Origin: Baffinella frigidus
Taxonomy: Eukaryota; Cryptophyceae; Cryptomonadales; Baffinellaceae
Assembly: GCA_026770585.1 (NCBI GenBank)
Contig: MU646730.1
Location: 1 to 10,569 of the forward strand
Reading direction: 5' to 3'
DNA: 10,569 nt
Shown here: piece by piece, positions 1-6,124 of the stretch
How positions within the stretch are numbered: the first letter of the stretch is position 1
Layout of the letters: the number at the start of each line of letters is the position of its first letter
The notes under the pieces: generated by a model
The model's input: the letters and a program-made list of their open reading frames with translations, nothing else
Databases searched by the model: none
Told to the model about the DNA's origin: nothing
Translations under genes and position numbers: made by a program

Positions 1-77
1 GGGGGAATAGTTAGGGGCCCTAGGGGGGTAAACCCCACGTAAAAAACGCAGAAATCGAGTCTAAAAGTGGCTCCGGG

Positions 78-129
78 GACGTCCTGGGGGAGTTTTTAGC
101 CTTATTGACGTCCTGGGGGAGTTTTTAGC
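78..129 (+). repeat. 23-nt direct repeat, two copies
   Basis: A 23-nt sequence beginning GACGTCCTGGGGGAG occurs at 78-100 and again, identically, at 107-129, giving a 29-nt period with a 6-nt spacer (CTTATT). Nothing coding is seen around it. It looks like a local tandem duplication. Confidence 0.8.
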
Positions 130-327
130 TCTCTCTTCGGGGTAGGTTTGAGGTGCTTTCTGTGCGATCTGAGACAAGTTAGGCACGGCGTCGAGACCGT
201 GTTGGTCTCACCTCCAAAACCCTCCAACAAAACCGCAAAACCCCAAAAAACTCACCCCGTGACGAGTTTTTAAGTCGTGAAATCCTCAGTGATTCGGGAG
301 TTAGCGAGTTATCTCAGAATTACAAAG

Positions 328-360
328 TGGTCAAATTCTGAAACTGGTCAAATCTGAAAC
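328..360 (+). repeat. 17/16-nt tandem duplication
   Basis: TGGTCAAATTCTGAAAC (328-344) is followed directly by TGGTCAAATCTGAAAC (345-360), differing by one deleted T. This is a simple local duplication. The rest of 1-442 holds no gene or RNA that I can support. Confidence 0.7.
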
Positions 361-442
361 TGGTGGAGACACTGCCTTGGCATGATATTAGATGGATTTG
401 AAAGTGCAGGGGAGCGCGAGGAGGAGGGAGAGGGGGGCATCT

Positions 443-702
443 GCAGGGTGCAGGGTTTAGGGTTCAGGGTGTAGGGTGTAGGGCGTTGGGTTGAGGGTGT
501 AGGGTTCAGAATGTAGGGTTCAGAGTGTAGGGTTCAGGGTGTAGGGTTCAGGGTGTAGGGTGCAGGGTGTAGAGGTTGGGGTAAAGGGTTCAAGGTTTAG
601 GGTGGAGGGTGGAGGGTTTAGGGTTTACGGTTTGCAGTTTACGGTTTAGGATTTAGGGTTGAGGGGTTTAGGGTTTAGGGTTTAGGGTGTAGTGTTCAGG
701 GT
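443..702 (+). repeat. Degenerate telomere-like heptamer array (G-rich on +)
   Basis: About 260 bp of heptamers of the form GGGTNNA: GGGTTTA (the canonical TTTAGGG telomere repeat in rotated register) mixed with GGGTTCA, GGGTGTA, GGGTGCA and GGGTGGA. Variation falls mainly at positions 5 and 6. The central part (about 485-560) alternates GGGTTCA and GGGTGTA, giving a 14-nt dimeric period. The right part (about 610-690) is closer to pure TTTAGGG. It is probably interstitial or subtelomeric rather than an active chromosome terminus, because it is diverged and unique sequence continues on both sides. Confidence 0.85.
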
Positions 703-1004
703 CGACCACCATCGATACGCCGAGAGCGAACAGGACGCAATTGACATAGACGGGCCACAAAATATGGTGTGAGGAGAGGGCATCCGGTGTCCTCTCACTG
801 AGGAGCCTTCAGCAATACCAACAGGCGTAGAGCGCGGCCGCCATGCATTGTTATTTCGTTATTTCGTCCCACACGGATGCCAGTTTATCCCTGAAGTGGC
901 AAGTAGGCTCATACACCCTACCGTAGGGCCCTAGGACCTGCCTAGGACCTCGCGTGGGTCTTTCAAGTCCCCCTCGCCACCCAAGGGATATGACTGGCCC
1001 CACA

Positions 1005-1040
1005 TTTAGGTCCTTGAGGTTTTTGTAACTCCCAGTAGGA
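1005..1040 (+). repeat. A-family repeat fragment
   Basis: TTAGGTCCTTGAGGTTTTTG followed by TAACTCCCAGTAGG matches the first third of the A module seen many times from 2421 onward. The rest of the module is absent. It shows that the family spreads beyond the main cluster. Confidence 0.55.
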
Positions 1041-1085
1041 CCCTAGGGAGGCGCGGGTCCAAATTCGCGAGTATACCTGAAGGCC

Positions 1086-1108
1086 TGTCTAACTAACCAA
1101 GTTAGACA
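1086..1108. other. Perfect 8-bp hairpin
   Basis: TGTCTAAC (1086-1093) and GTTAGACA (1101-1108) are exact reverse complements around a 7-nt loop, TAACCAA. There is no following T-run or other sign of function. Confidence 0.5.
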
Positions 1109-1134
1109 CTTCTGGAGTTCCGGAGGCGGCCCCC

Positions 1135-1357
1135 CATATTCCACTCGAGGCTGGAAGAGGGAGTATTTTAAATGGGGGGTTGTTAAATTTAGTAGGAGTC
1201 ACGGGCATGCTTGGTCACGTTTTTCAAGTTATAGCTTGAGATACGTGACCAAATGCCCCTATTTGTGTGGAAATTACTGCACAATTTCCCCCCCCCCTTC
1301 ATTTGTAAAAGAATGACTGTTTTAAAATAGTCATATTTCTAGCCTCGAGTGGCTATG
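1135..1357. mobile_element. Fold-back / MITE-like element with terminal inverted repeats
   Basis: The outer arms CCACTCGAGGCT (1141-1152) and AGCCTCGAGTGG (1341-1352) are exact reverse complements. Weaker complementarity continues inward for about 20 nt to a shared TATTTTAAA, and outward to CATA/TATG. The element is about 220 bp, has no coding capacity, and carries a strong central hairpin (1203-1258). This fits a non-autonomous inverted-repeat element. I cannot define a clear target-site duplication, and its superfamily is unknown. The TIRs differ from those of the 1972-2094 element. Confidence 0.6.
1203..1258. other. Long imperfect hairpin inside the fold-back element
   Basis: The left arm GGGCAT-GC-TTGGTCACGT continues to TCAAG. 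The right arm CTTGA continues through ACGTGACCAA to ATGCCC. Ten base pairs (1211-1220 with 1243-1252) pair perfectly, with an outer 6-bp stem after a 2-nt bulge and an inner 5-bp stem near the loop. Its position in the middle of the 1135-1357 element suggests it belongs to that element's structure. Confidence 0.7.
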
Positions 1358-1658
1358 TGTTTCGTGCAATCTTCCTTGCAGACCTTAAGGATTTGGTCGG
1401 ACCCAATGGGTCGGGGACTCATCCGTAGATTGTTTCCATCTCCTCAAGAGTGAGGTGGGCCTTCGATGTGTGTGTAGTACAAAGCAACAACGCACCAAAG
1501 CAGATTCCCAACCTAGCCAGACAACGAACCCCTCCGTCCGAGGAGCTTAGCAGACAGCCACACAGCGGGCTTCGCAGGAAATTTCGGCCAGAAATCTGGT
1601 CTAAATGTCGGATAATAACATGTCTTTGTACCTAGCAATTCTGAATTACTACCGCAGG
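1358..1658. other. No recognisable feature
   Basis: Ordinary mixed-composition sequence. The short open frames here have no recognisable domain or composition bias. I see no RNA gene or repeat in it. Confidence 0.4.
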
Positions 1659-1753
1659 TGTCGCCCTGTGGTGCGCTCTCAATGCTGTGTCAATGTCTAC
1701 GCCGGCCCCACCCGGAGTGGGAGCAGTGCGACCTGTCACGGTCCCCATGTCTT
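1659..1753 (+). repeat. D repeat, uninterrupted copy (empty site)
   Basis: The segment with GGTGCGCTCTC, then GTCTACGCCGGC and GAGCAGTGCG is matched by 1931-1973 joined to 2095-2150. In the second copy a MITE interrupts exactly at GTC-TA. Here the corresponding site reads GTCTACGC with no insert, so it serves as the empty site. The function of the repeat is unknown. Confidence 0.65.
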
Positions 1754-1810
1754 TGTCAAGGTGAGTTTCCTGCTTCAGCGGATGGCCGCGCCCGCGCGGT
1801 GGTCGCCGCC

Positions 1811-1930
1811 TTCAGGTCCTTTAGGTTTTAATTCCGCCCAACATAGCCCAACGACACGCGTTCTTCCGTAGAAAGGATCTGCAGAGAAAGCATTTTTGCT
1901 TTCGGGTCGCATTGAGCTCCTGTTGGTGCA
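1811..1930 (+). repeat. B-family repeat copy 1
   Basis: It begins with CAGGTCCTTTAGGTTTTAAT, then CCCAACATAGCCCAACGACA, GTAGAAAGGATCTGCAGAG and GCATTTTTGCTTTCGG. It ends soon after the TTGAGCTC region, without the GATACAGGGTGG extension present in later B copies. It lies upstream of the main cluster and directly next to the split D repeat. Confidence 0.75.
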
Positions 1931-2150
1931 GCCGCCCCACTGCGGTGCGCTCTCCATTCTGCGTGAGAGTCTACAGGGGTACCTCGCTCATAAGAAACCG
2001 CCCCCCCCCCCTAGGACCACCACAGGGCCCTAGGCATAGCCCTACTGTAGGGCCCTAGCGGGGGGCGGTTTCGTATGAGCGAGGTACCCCTGTACGCTGG
2101 CTCCGCACGGCGTGGAGCAGTGCGCCCATCTGGGGATACTACCCCATGTA
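1931..2150 (+). repeat. D repeat, second copy, split by a MITE
   Basis: 1931-1973 matches the left half of the 1659-1753 repeat (GGTGCGCTCTC and GTCTA). 2095-2150 matches the right half (CGCTGGCTCC and GAGCAGTGCG, ending near CCCCATG). The 123-bp MITE lies between the halves, with TA on both sides. Confidence 0.65.
1972..2094. mobile_element. MITE, copy 1 (123 bp, TA target duplication)
   Basis: The two ends are inverted repeats of about 35 nt: TA-CAGGGGTACCTCGCTCAT at the left and its complement, ending CCCCTG-TA, at the right, with one or two mismatches. The arms continue into a C-run and a G-run (CCGCCCCC/GGGGGCGG). The 45-nt interior contains two CAGGGCCCTAGG-like palindromes. There is no coding capacity. 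The TA on each side and the uninterrupted D repeat at 1659-1753 indicate TA target duplication, as known for the Tc1/mariner superfamily; that assignment is inference. Reverse-strand translation across the element yields an open peptide containing TSLIRN and PRALWWS, best seen as a by-product of the repeat. Confidence 0.88.
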
Positions 2151-2420
2151 GGATGACCAGAGTGACTTTACACAGGTCACGTCCAATACTGGGACATATC
2201 AGGCCGCACGAGCCCGAGCCTGCCATGGTGCACCGCTCCATGCAGGTAGGTATCAGTGTTTGAAATGAATCCGTGTAGGAGGTGGAGTTAGAATCCACCC
2301 GGAAAATGCTCGTATGAGCTGCCGACACGGGGTACAGTAAGTGGCACAATGCGTAGCATGTGCGGCGCTGACGCTGGTTGTTTGGCAATAAATTATCAAT
2401 CTCTCTCTGAAATGAATCCG
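2151..2420. other. Non-coding between the D repeat and the A cluster
   Basis: No gene supported. CAGGTAGGT at about 2244-2252 resembles a eukaryotic splice donor, and AATAAA occurs at 2387-2392, but no coherent exon joins them. Confidence 0.35.
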
Positions 2421-2540
2421 TTAGGTCCTTGAGGTTATTCGAACTCCCAACATAGGCGGACACTGGAACTGGTTCTGCAAAAAAGCCATGTTTCCTTTCG
2501 GATCACATCAAGCTCCCAATTGCAGAGGATCGCAGTAGAA
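2421..2540 (+). repeat. A-family repeat copy 1
   Basis: Module order: TTAGGTCCTTGAGG, CTCCCAACATAGGCGGACAC, a GGTTCTGCA tract, CCATGTTTCCTTTCGGATCA, then GCAGAGGATCGCAG. This full-length copy starts the main cluster. Its reverse strand opens with a short frame (MSAYVGSS) that recurs in other copies. Confidence 0.8.
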
Positions 2541-2546
2541 ACCTTC

Positions 2547-2636
2547 GGTCCTTCAGGTCCTTGAGGTTCTTCGAGCTCCCAACATAGGCGGACATTTCAA
2601 ATTATTCTGCAGAAAAGAAAAGCCATGCTTCTTTGC
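2547..2636 (+). repeat. A-family repeat copy 2 (3'-truncated)
   Basis: It follows the A order but carries a small internal insertion (AGAAAAGAAAAGCC). It stops at GCTTCTTTG, where copy 3 begins directly. The right third of the module is missing. Confidence 0.75.
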
Positions 2637-2760
2637 TCCTTTAGGTCCTTGAGGTTCTTTTAACTCCCACCATAGGCGGACACTGGAACTGGTTCTGCAG
2701 AAAAGCCATGCTTCCTTTCGGATCACATCAGGCCCCCCGGTGCAGAGGATCGCAGCAGAA
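2637..2760 (+). repeat. A-family repeat copy 3
   Basis: Full-length copy with the CTTTTAACTCCCACCATAGG variant in place of TTCGAGCTCCCAACATAGG. The same variant appears in copies 4 and 8, so it marks a sub-family. It ends GCAGAGGATCGCAGCAGAA. Confidence 0.8.
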
Positions 2761-2783
2761 GAAAACCGGCGCTTTGGTGCCAG

Positions 2784-2884
2784 CTTCAGGTCCTTTAGGT
2801 CCTTAAGGTTCTTTTAGCTCCCACCATAGGCGGACACCTGAACTTGTTCTGTAGAAAGGCAATGCTTCCTTTCGGATCACATCA
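2784..2884 (+). repeat. A-family repeat copy 4 (3'-truncated)
   Basis: The leading AGGTCCTTT is duplicated here. The copy belongs to the CCCACCATAGG sub-family and is cut after GGATCACATCA, where a B copy follows. Confidence 0.75.
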
Positions 2885-3095
2885 TTTAGGTCCTTTAGGC
2901 ATCTTCCCAGATTTTGCCTGTTTCTCATTAGGTCCTTTACCACATGGCCCAACGACACGCCCTTCCGTAGAAAGGATCTGCGTAGAAAGCATTTTTGCTT
3001 TCGGATCGCATTTAGCTCTCCAGTGCAGAGGCTCGTGAAGAGGGGAGAGAGGGTGGTTCTGTTGGGGTGGGTGAAGGTATACCAATTTGTTTGAG
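2885..3095 (+). repeat. B-family repeat copy 2 (altered 5' end)
   Basis: The AGGTCCTTT start is followed by about 40 nt that do not match other B copies. The B order then resumes at GGCCCAACGACACGCCCTTC, through GCATTTTTGCTTTCGGATCG and TCCAGTGCAGAGGCTCGTG, to the 3' extension GTTGGGGTGGGTGAAGGTAT. This looks like an internal replacement or recombination joint. Confidence 0.7.
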
Positions 3096-3250
3096 TTAGG
3101 TCCTTTAGGTCCTTTAGGTTCTTCGAGCTCCCAACATAGGCAGACACCGGAACCTGTTCTGTAGAAAGGCCATGCTTTCTTTCGGATCACATCAAGCCCC
3201 CTGTACAGAGGATCGCGGCAGAACCGGCTAAAGGGTATCTTCATCGGGCA
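3096..3250 (+). repeat. A-family repeat copy 5 (with 3' extension)
   Basis: Complete A module with AGGTCCTTT in tandem at the start. After GATCGCGGCAGAA it carries an extra CCGGCTAAAGGGTATCTTCA tail that recurs only in copy 6. The two copies therefore share a more recent ancestor. Confidence 0.8.
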
Positions 3251-3279
3251 TGTGAAGGTCCCAAAGAGGAACGTGCTCT

Positions 3280-3430
3280 CACACACACACTCAGGAAAAA
3301 GCAAGTCGGCTGAAGGCCCATACGGTATCCCATCGTTAAGCTCACAGGAGCTCCAACCACGGATACCTCAGATGTCAAACCAAACACATTTAGAGGTTTC
3401 CCCCAATGTGCAAAACGCCAGCAGAGTGAG
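3280..3430 (+). repeat. C-family repeat, diverged copy 0
   Basis: It starts with the CACACACAC run, then AAGTCGGCTGAAGGCCCATA, GGTATCCCAT, GAGCTCCAACCACGGATACC and GGTTTCCCCCAATGT. It lacks the ATTGTGTGGGGGGGTGA block of later copies. It is the most diverged C copy and lies between two A copies rather than after a B. Confidence 0.65.
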
Positions 3431-3444
3431 AAAGGTAGATGAAC

Positions 3445-3599
3445 GTCCTTTAGGTCCTTTAGGTTCTTCGAGCTCCCAACATAGGCGGACACCGGAACTT
3501 ATCCTGCAGAAAGGTCATGCTTCCTTTCAGTTTACATCAGGCCCCCCGGTGCAGAAGGATCGCGGCAGGAACTGGCTAAAGGGTATCCTCATCGGGCAA
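3445..3599 (+). repeat. A-family repeat copy 6 (with 3' extension)
   Basis: Complete A module ending in the same CTAAAGGGTATC-CATCGGGCA tail as copy 5. A forward open frame runs through this copy and the neighbouring repeats, but its reading frame is not kept between copies. Confidence 0.8.
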
Positions 3600-3710
3600 C
3601 GTCCTTCGTTTCTTCGAGCTCCCAACATAGGCGGACACCGGAAGTGGTTCTGTAGAAAGGCCATGCTGCCTTTCAGATCACATCAAGCCCCCCTGTACAG
3701 AGGATCGCGT
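3600..3710 (+). repeat. A-family repeat copy 7
   Basis: It abuts copy 6 directly and starts at GTCCTTCG-TTTCTTCGAGC, lacking one AGGTCCTTT unit. Otherwise it keeps the full module order to GAGGATCGCG. Confidence 0.78.
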
Positions 3711-3779
3711 CCTTCAGGTCCTTTAGGTTCTTTTAACTCCCACCATAGGCGGACACCGGAACTTGATCTGTAGCGGCAG
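3711..3779 (+). repeat. A-family repeat copy 8 (3'-truncated)
   Basis: Begins TCCTTCAGGTCCTTTAGG, belongs to the CCCACCATAGG sub-family, and breaks off after CTTGATCTGTAGCGGCAG, where B copy 3 starts. The A-to-B fusion point is sharp. Confidence 0.75.
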
Positions 3780-3886
3780 ATCCTTTAGGTTTAAATTTCG
3801 CCCACCACATGCCAACGACACGCCCTTCCGTAGGAGGGATCTGCAGAGAAAGCATTTTGGCTTTCGGATCGCGTTGACCGCGCTCG
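3780..3886 (+). repeat. B-family repeat copy 3 (internally deleted)
   Basis: It follows the B order from CCTTTAGGTTTAAATTTCGC to CTTTCGGATCGCGTTG, then jumps to the C module. The AGCTCTCCAGTGCAG to GGTATACCAA section (about 110 nt in copies 4 and 6) is missing. Confidence 0.75.
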
Positions 3887-4009
3887 CCCACAAACCGAAC
3901 CTCAAGTCAGCTTTTGTGAGGCTCATGGTATCCCATGGTTGAAGCATAAAAGCTCCAACCACGGATACCCCACAAGGTGAGGGGGATTGTGTGGGGGGGT
4001 GAGGTGGAA
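3887..4009 (+). repeat. C-family repeat copy 1 (3'-truncated)
   Basis: CAAACCGAACC, AAGTCAGCTTTTGTGAGGCT, CATGGTATCCCATGG, GCTCCAACCACGGATACCCC, then GATTGTGTGGGGGGGTGAGG. It is cut by A copy 9. The second half (GGGGTTTCCCCCAATGTACG onward) is absent. Confidence 0.75.
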
Positions 4010-4056
4010 TCCTTTAGGTCCTTTCTAAAAGGTTCTTCGAGCTCCCAACATAGGCA
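4010..4056 (+). repeat. A-family repeat copy 9 (short fragment)
   Basis: Only the TCCTTTAGGTCCTTT to CTCCCAACATAGGCA part remains, with a CTAAAAGG insertion. It fuses directly to B copy 4. Confidence 0.7.
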
Positions 4057-4250
4057 TCCTTTAGGTCCTGTAGGTCTTAATTTCTCCCAACATGGCCCAA
4101 CGACACGCCCTTCCGTAGTGCACGTAGAAAGGACTGCAGAGAAAGCATTTTTTTGCTTTCGGACCGCGTTTAGCTCTCCAGTGCAGAGGCTCGTGTAGAG
4201 GGGATACAGGGTGGTTCTCTTGGGGTGAGTGAAGGTATACCAACTGGTAG
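4057..4250 (+). repeat. B-family repeat copy 4
   Basis: Nearly full-length B with a small duplication around GTAGTGCACGTAGAAAGG. It includes the 3' extension GATACAGGGTGGTTCTCTTG to GGTATACCAACTGGT. It leads straight into C copy 2, so B and C behave as one composite. Confidence 0.8.
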
Positions 4251-4257
4251 CCATGCT

Positions 4258-4346
4258 CACACACACACCAAACCCAAGTCAGCCTTTATGAGGCTCATGG
4301 TATCCCATGGTTGGAGCATAAGATCCCCAATCACGGGTACCCAAGG
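4258..4346 (+). repeat. C-family repeat copy 2 (3'-truncated)
   Basis: Only the first part is present (CACACACACCAAACCCAAGT to CACGGGTACCC). B copy 5 starts immediately after, with AGGGTCTTTTAGGTCC. Confidence 0.75.
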
Positions 4347-4513
4347 GTCTTTTAGGTCCTTTAGGTTTTAATTTCTCCCAACATAGCCCAACGACACGCC
4401 GTTCCGTAGAAGGGATCTGAAAAGAAAGCATATTTTTTTTGCTTTCGGATCGCGTTTCGCTCTCCAGTGCAGAGGCTCGTGAAGAGGGGATACAGGGTGG
4501 CTCTGTTGGGGTG
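4347..4513 (+). repeat. B-family repeat copy 5
   Basis: Standard B order with a T-run expansion (about 9 T) before GCTTTCGGATCGCG. The GGTATACCAACTGG end is replaced by unrelated sequence before the C module resumes at about 4544. Confidence 0.8.
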
Positions 4514-4543
4514 TTTGATTGCTTCCAAAATAGGAGCGCGCCC

Positions 4544-4808
4544 GCACACACACCGAACCCAAGTCAGCCTTTGTGAGGCTCATGGTATCCCATGGCTGAA
4601 GTATAAGAGCTCCAGGCACGGATACCCCACAAGGTGAGAGGGATTGTGTGGGGGGGTATGAGATGAGATCAGCCAGATGCAGGGGTTTCCCCCAATGTAC
4701 GGACGTCAGCAAATTTAAGGGCAATCCAAGCGTCAGAAAGCAACAACAGCAGGACATCAACAACAAAGGTGGCTGTACAGAATGTAGCTGTACAGCAGAC
4801 AAAAGACA
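4544..4808 (+). repeat. C-family repeat copy 3 (long form)
   Basis: CACACACACACCGAACCCAA, CATGGTATCCCATGGCTG, CACGGATACCCCACAAGG, TTGTGTGGGGGGGTATG, GGGGTTTCCCCCAATGTACG, GGGCAATCCAAGCGTCAG, then a CTGTACAGAATGTAGCTGTA end and AAAAGACA. The right end is nearly identical to that of copy 4, which fixes the family's 3' border at AAAAGACA. Confidence 0.8.
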
Positions 4809-5287
4809 TAAATCCTTTTAGGTCCTTATTTATTGACACTTATTGACTTTATTCGAAAGTGAGAATGCACGGTGCAAGACTTGAGGCGAGGTTAGGAACA
4901 CCTCTGGGGTCTTCACCAGATTGTTCCTACCCAAGAGACTGCCACTACCCATATAAGGAAAAACCACCAAGGAGCTCCCCGCACAAGCCCGGCGAACCGG
5001 ACAGCGTGTCACTCCCCAGTGGCTCCCCGCAGAGCACCCCGTTGAGTGCGGGCCTCTGCCTATTCCACACACAAATGCCCATGCACCTCCTTTCGAGGGG
5101 ATGGCGTGTGGGGCAAAAATGTGTGGACCACTCTCCTTGCGGGCCACGCAAGGAGAGTAGAAATCCCCTCCACCACCTAGGCCCCCACGTTGCAATGTGA
5201 GAAAAAGCCCTTCGATGATGTCTACCACCACCTCAAGGTCCCCTGTTTGGCCTCAGTCAGATCTTAGTGATCCTTCGTTATTTCTTT
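4809..5287. other. Segment without family repeats between two B-C units
   Basis: After a short TCCTTTTAGGTCC fragment and a duplicated TATTGAC (4831-4837, 4841-4847), this stretch shows no match to A, B or C. Open frames of 133 (minus) and 113 (plus) codons overlap each other here. Neither has a recognisable domain, so I do not call a gene. It holds the perfect hairpin at 5130-5158. Confidence 0.45.
5130..5158. other. Perfect 11-bp stem-loop
   Basis: ACTCTCCTTGC (5130-5140) and GCAAGGAGAGT (5148-5158) are exact reverse complements around the 7-nt loop GGGCCAC. There is no T-run after it, so a bacterial-type terminator is not indicated. Confidence 0.75.
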
Positions 5288-5482
5288 AGATCCTTTAGGT
5301 CCTTTAGGTTTTAATTTCGCCCAACATATGCCAACGACACGCCGTTCCGTAGAAGGGATCTGCAGGGAAAGCATTTTTTGCCTTCGGATCGCGTTTAGCT
5401 CTCCAGTGCAGAGGCTCGTGAAGAGGGGATACAGGGTGGTTCTCTTGGGGTGAGTGAAGGTATACCAACTGGTTCCCATGCT
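5288..5482 (+). repeat. B-family repeat copy 6
   Basis: Full-length copy with duplicated CCTTTAGGT at the start. It keeps TTTTAATTTCGCCCAACATA, GCATTTTTTGCCTTCGGATC and GGTATACCAACTGGTTCCC. It runs without a gap into C copy 4 and, with it, forms the most complete B-C composite in the window (about 490 bp). Confidence 0.8.
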
Positions 5483-5776
5483 CACACACACACCGAACCT
5501 AAGTCAGCCTTTATGAGGCTCATGGTATCCCATGGTTGGAGCATGATATCTCCGACCACGGATCCCCCACAAGGTGCGAGAGATTGTGTGGGGGGGTGAA
5601 ATGTGAGGTGAAACCAGTCAGACACCAAAGGTGAAAGAAAAAAGATGTGGTTGTGTAGGGGTTTCCCCCAATGTACGAACGTCAGCAAAGTTGAGGGCAA
5701 TTCAAGCGTCAGAAATCAACAACAGTAAGACATCAAAACAGTGGTTGCTGTACAGAATGCAGCTGTACAAAAGACA
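5483..5776 (+). repeat. C-family repeat copy 4 (long form, next to the gene)
   Basis: Same order as copy 3 with about 30 nt extra around 5608-5650 (a GTGAAAGAAAAAAGATGTGG region). It ends at AAAAGACA (5769-5776), about 350 bp before the ankyrin gene. If the gene's promoter lies close upstream, this repeat forms part of its flank. Confidence 0.8.
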
Positions 5777-6124
5777 CATGGAGATTGACTCGTTTCCGTT
5801 AGGGTCAGCCTTGAAGTGTCACTGGAAGTCATCTGGGTCACTGTTAATCAGTATCAATACAAGGAAGGAAAACACAAGTCAGCAATGCACCCCCGCCTTT
5901 TCAATAAAGCTCTTTTCGCTCGCCGTCCTCCACTCAGCGTTGATGTGTCTCTGCTGCTCAGCTATCCACCCCTCCTCTTCTTCTCCCCTCCTCCTCTCCT
6001 CCCTCCTCCGCTCCCCCTTCCTCTACCTCCTCCAAAAAAACAAGGGCTGTTGGCGGGTGGCTGGACGGGCAGGGACCCCGACCACCCCGGTTCTCGAGAG
6101 GGAGTTCACGCCGCTGCCCGACGC
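5777..6124 (+). promoter_or_regulatory. Probable leader/promoter region of the ankyrin gene
   Basis: Sequence between the last C repeat and the chosen start codon. It contains AATAAA (5903-5908) and a nearly pure pyrimidine tract at 5966-6033, interrupted only by rare purines and followed by AAAAAAA. Pyrimidine-rich stretches are common near algal and plant transcription starts, so this could be the core promoter or 5' UTR. No TATA box stands out. The role is inferred from position only. The reading frame stays open through it, but the composition is unlike coding sequence. Confidence 0.35.

Larger units (their letters stand above)
703..1134. other. Non-coding stretch with repeat fragments
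   Basis: No supported gene. Within it are: a fragment resembling the MITE interior (909-945), with ACCCTACCGTAGGGCCCTAG close to the 2040-2058 sequence; a tandem CCTAGGACCT (about 930-950); a truncated A-family fragment (1005-1040); and a small perfect hairpin at 1086-1108. Confidence 0.5.

Noticed and set aside
2011-2463. 150-codon minus-strand frame
   Set aside because: It begins in an A repeat and ends in a MITE, joining unrelated repeats with no domain.
5130-5158. Rho-independent terminator
   Set aside because: The stem is perfect but no T-run follows, and the sequence context is eukaryotic.
4830-5231. 133-codon minus and 113-codon plus frames in the repeat-free island
   Set aside because: They overlap each other and have no recognisable motif; kept as non-coding, though a gene fragment cannot be excluded.
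2421-5776. CRISPR-like array
   Set aside because: Units are 110-300 bp, mutually diverged and truncated, with no regular short repeat/spacer pattern, and the context is eukaryotic.
5816-6124. N-terminal extension of the ankyrin protein to an upstream ATG
   Set aside because: The added 103 residues translate the end of the repeat flank and a pyrimidine tract into Pro/Leu runs with no domain. The Met at 6125 sits just before the first repeat.
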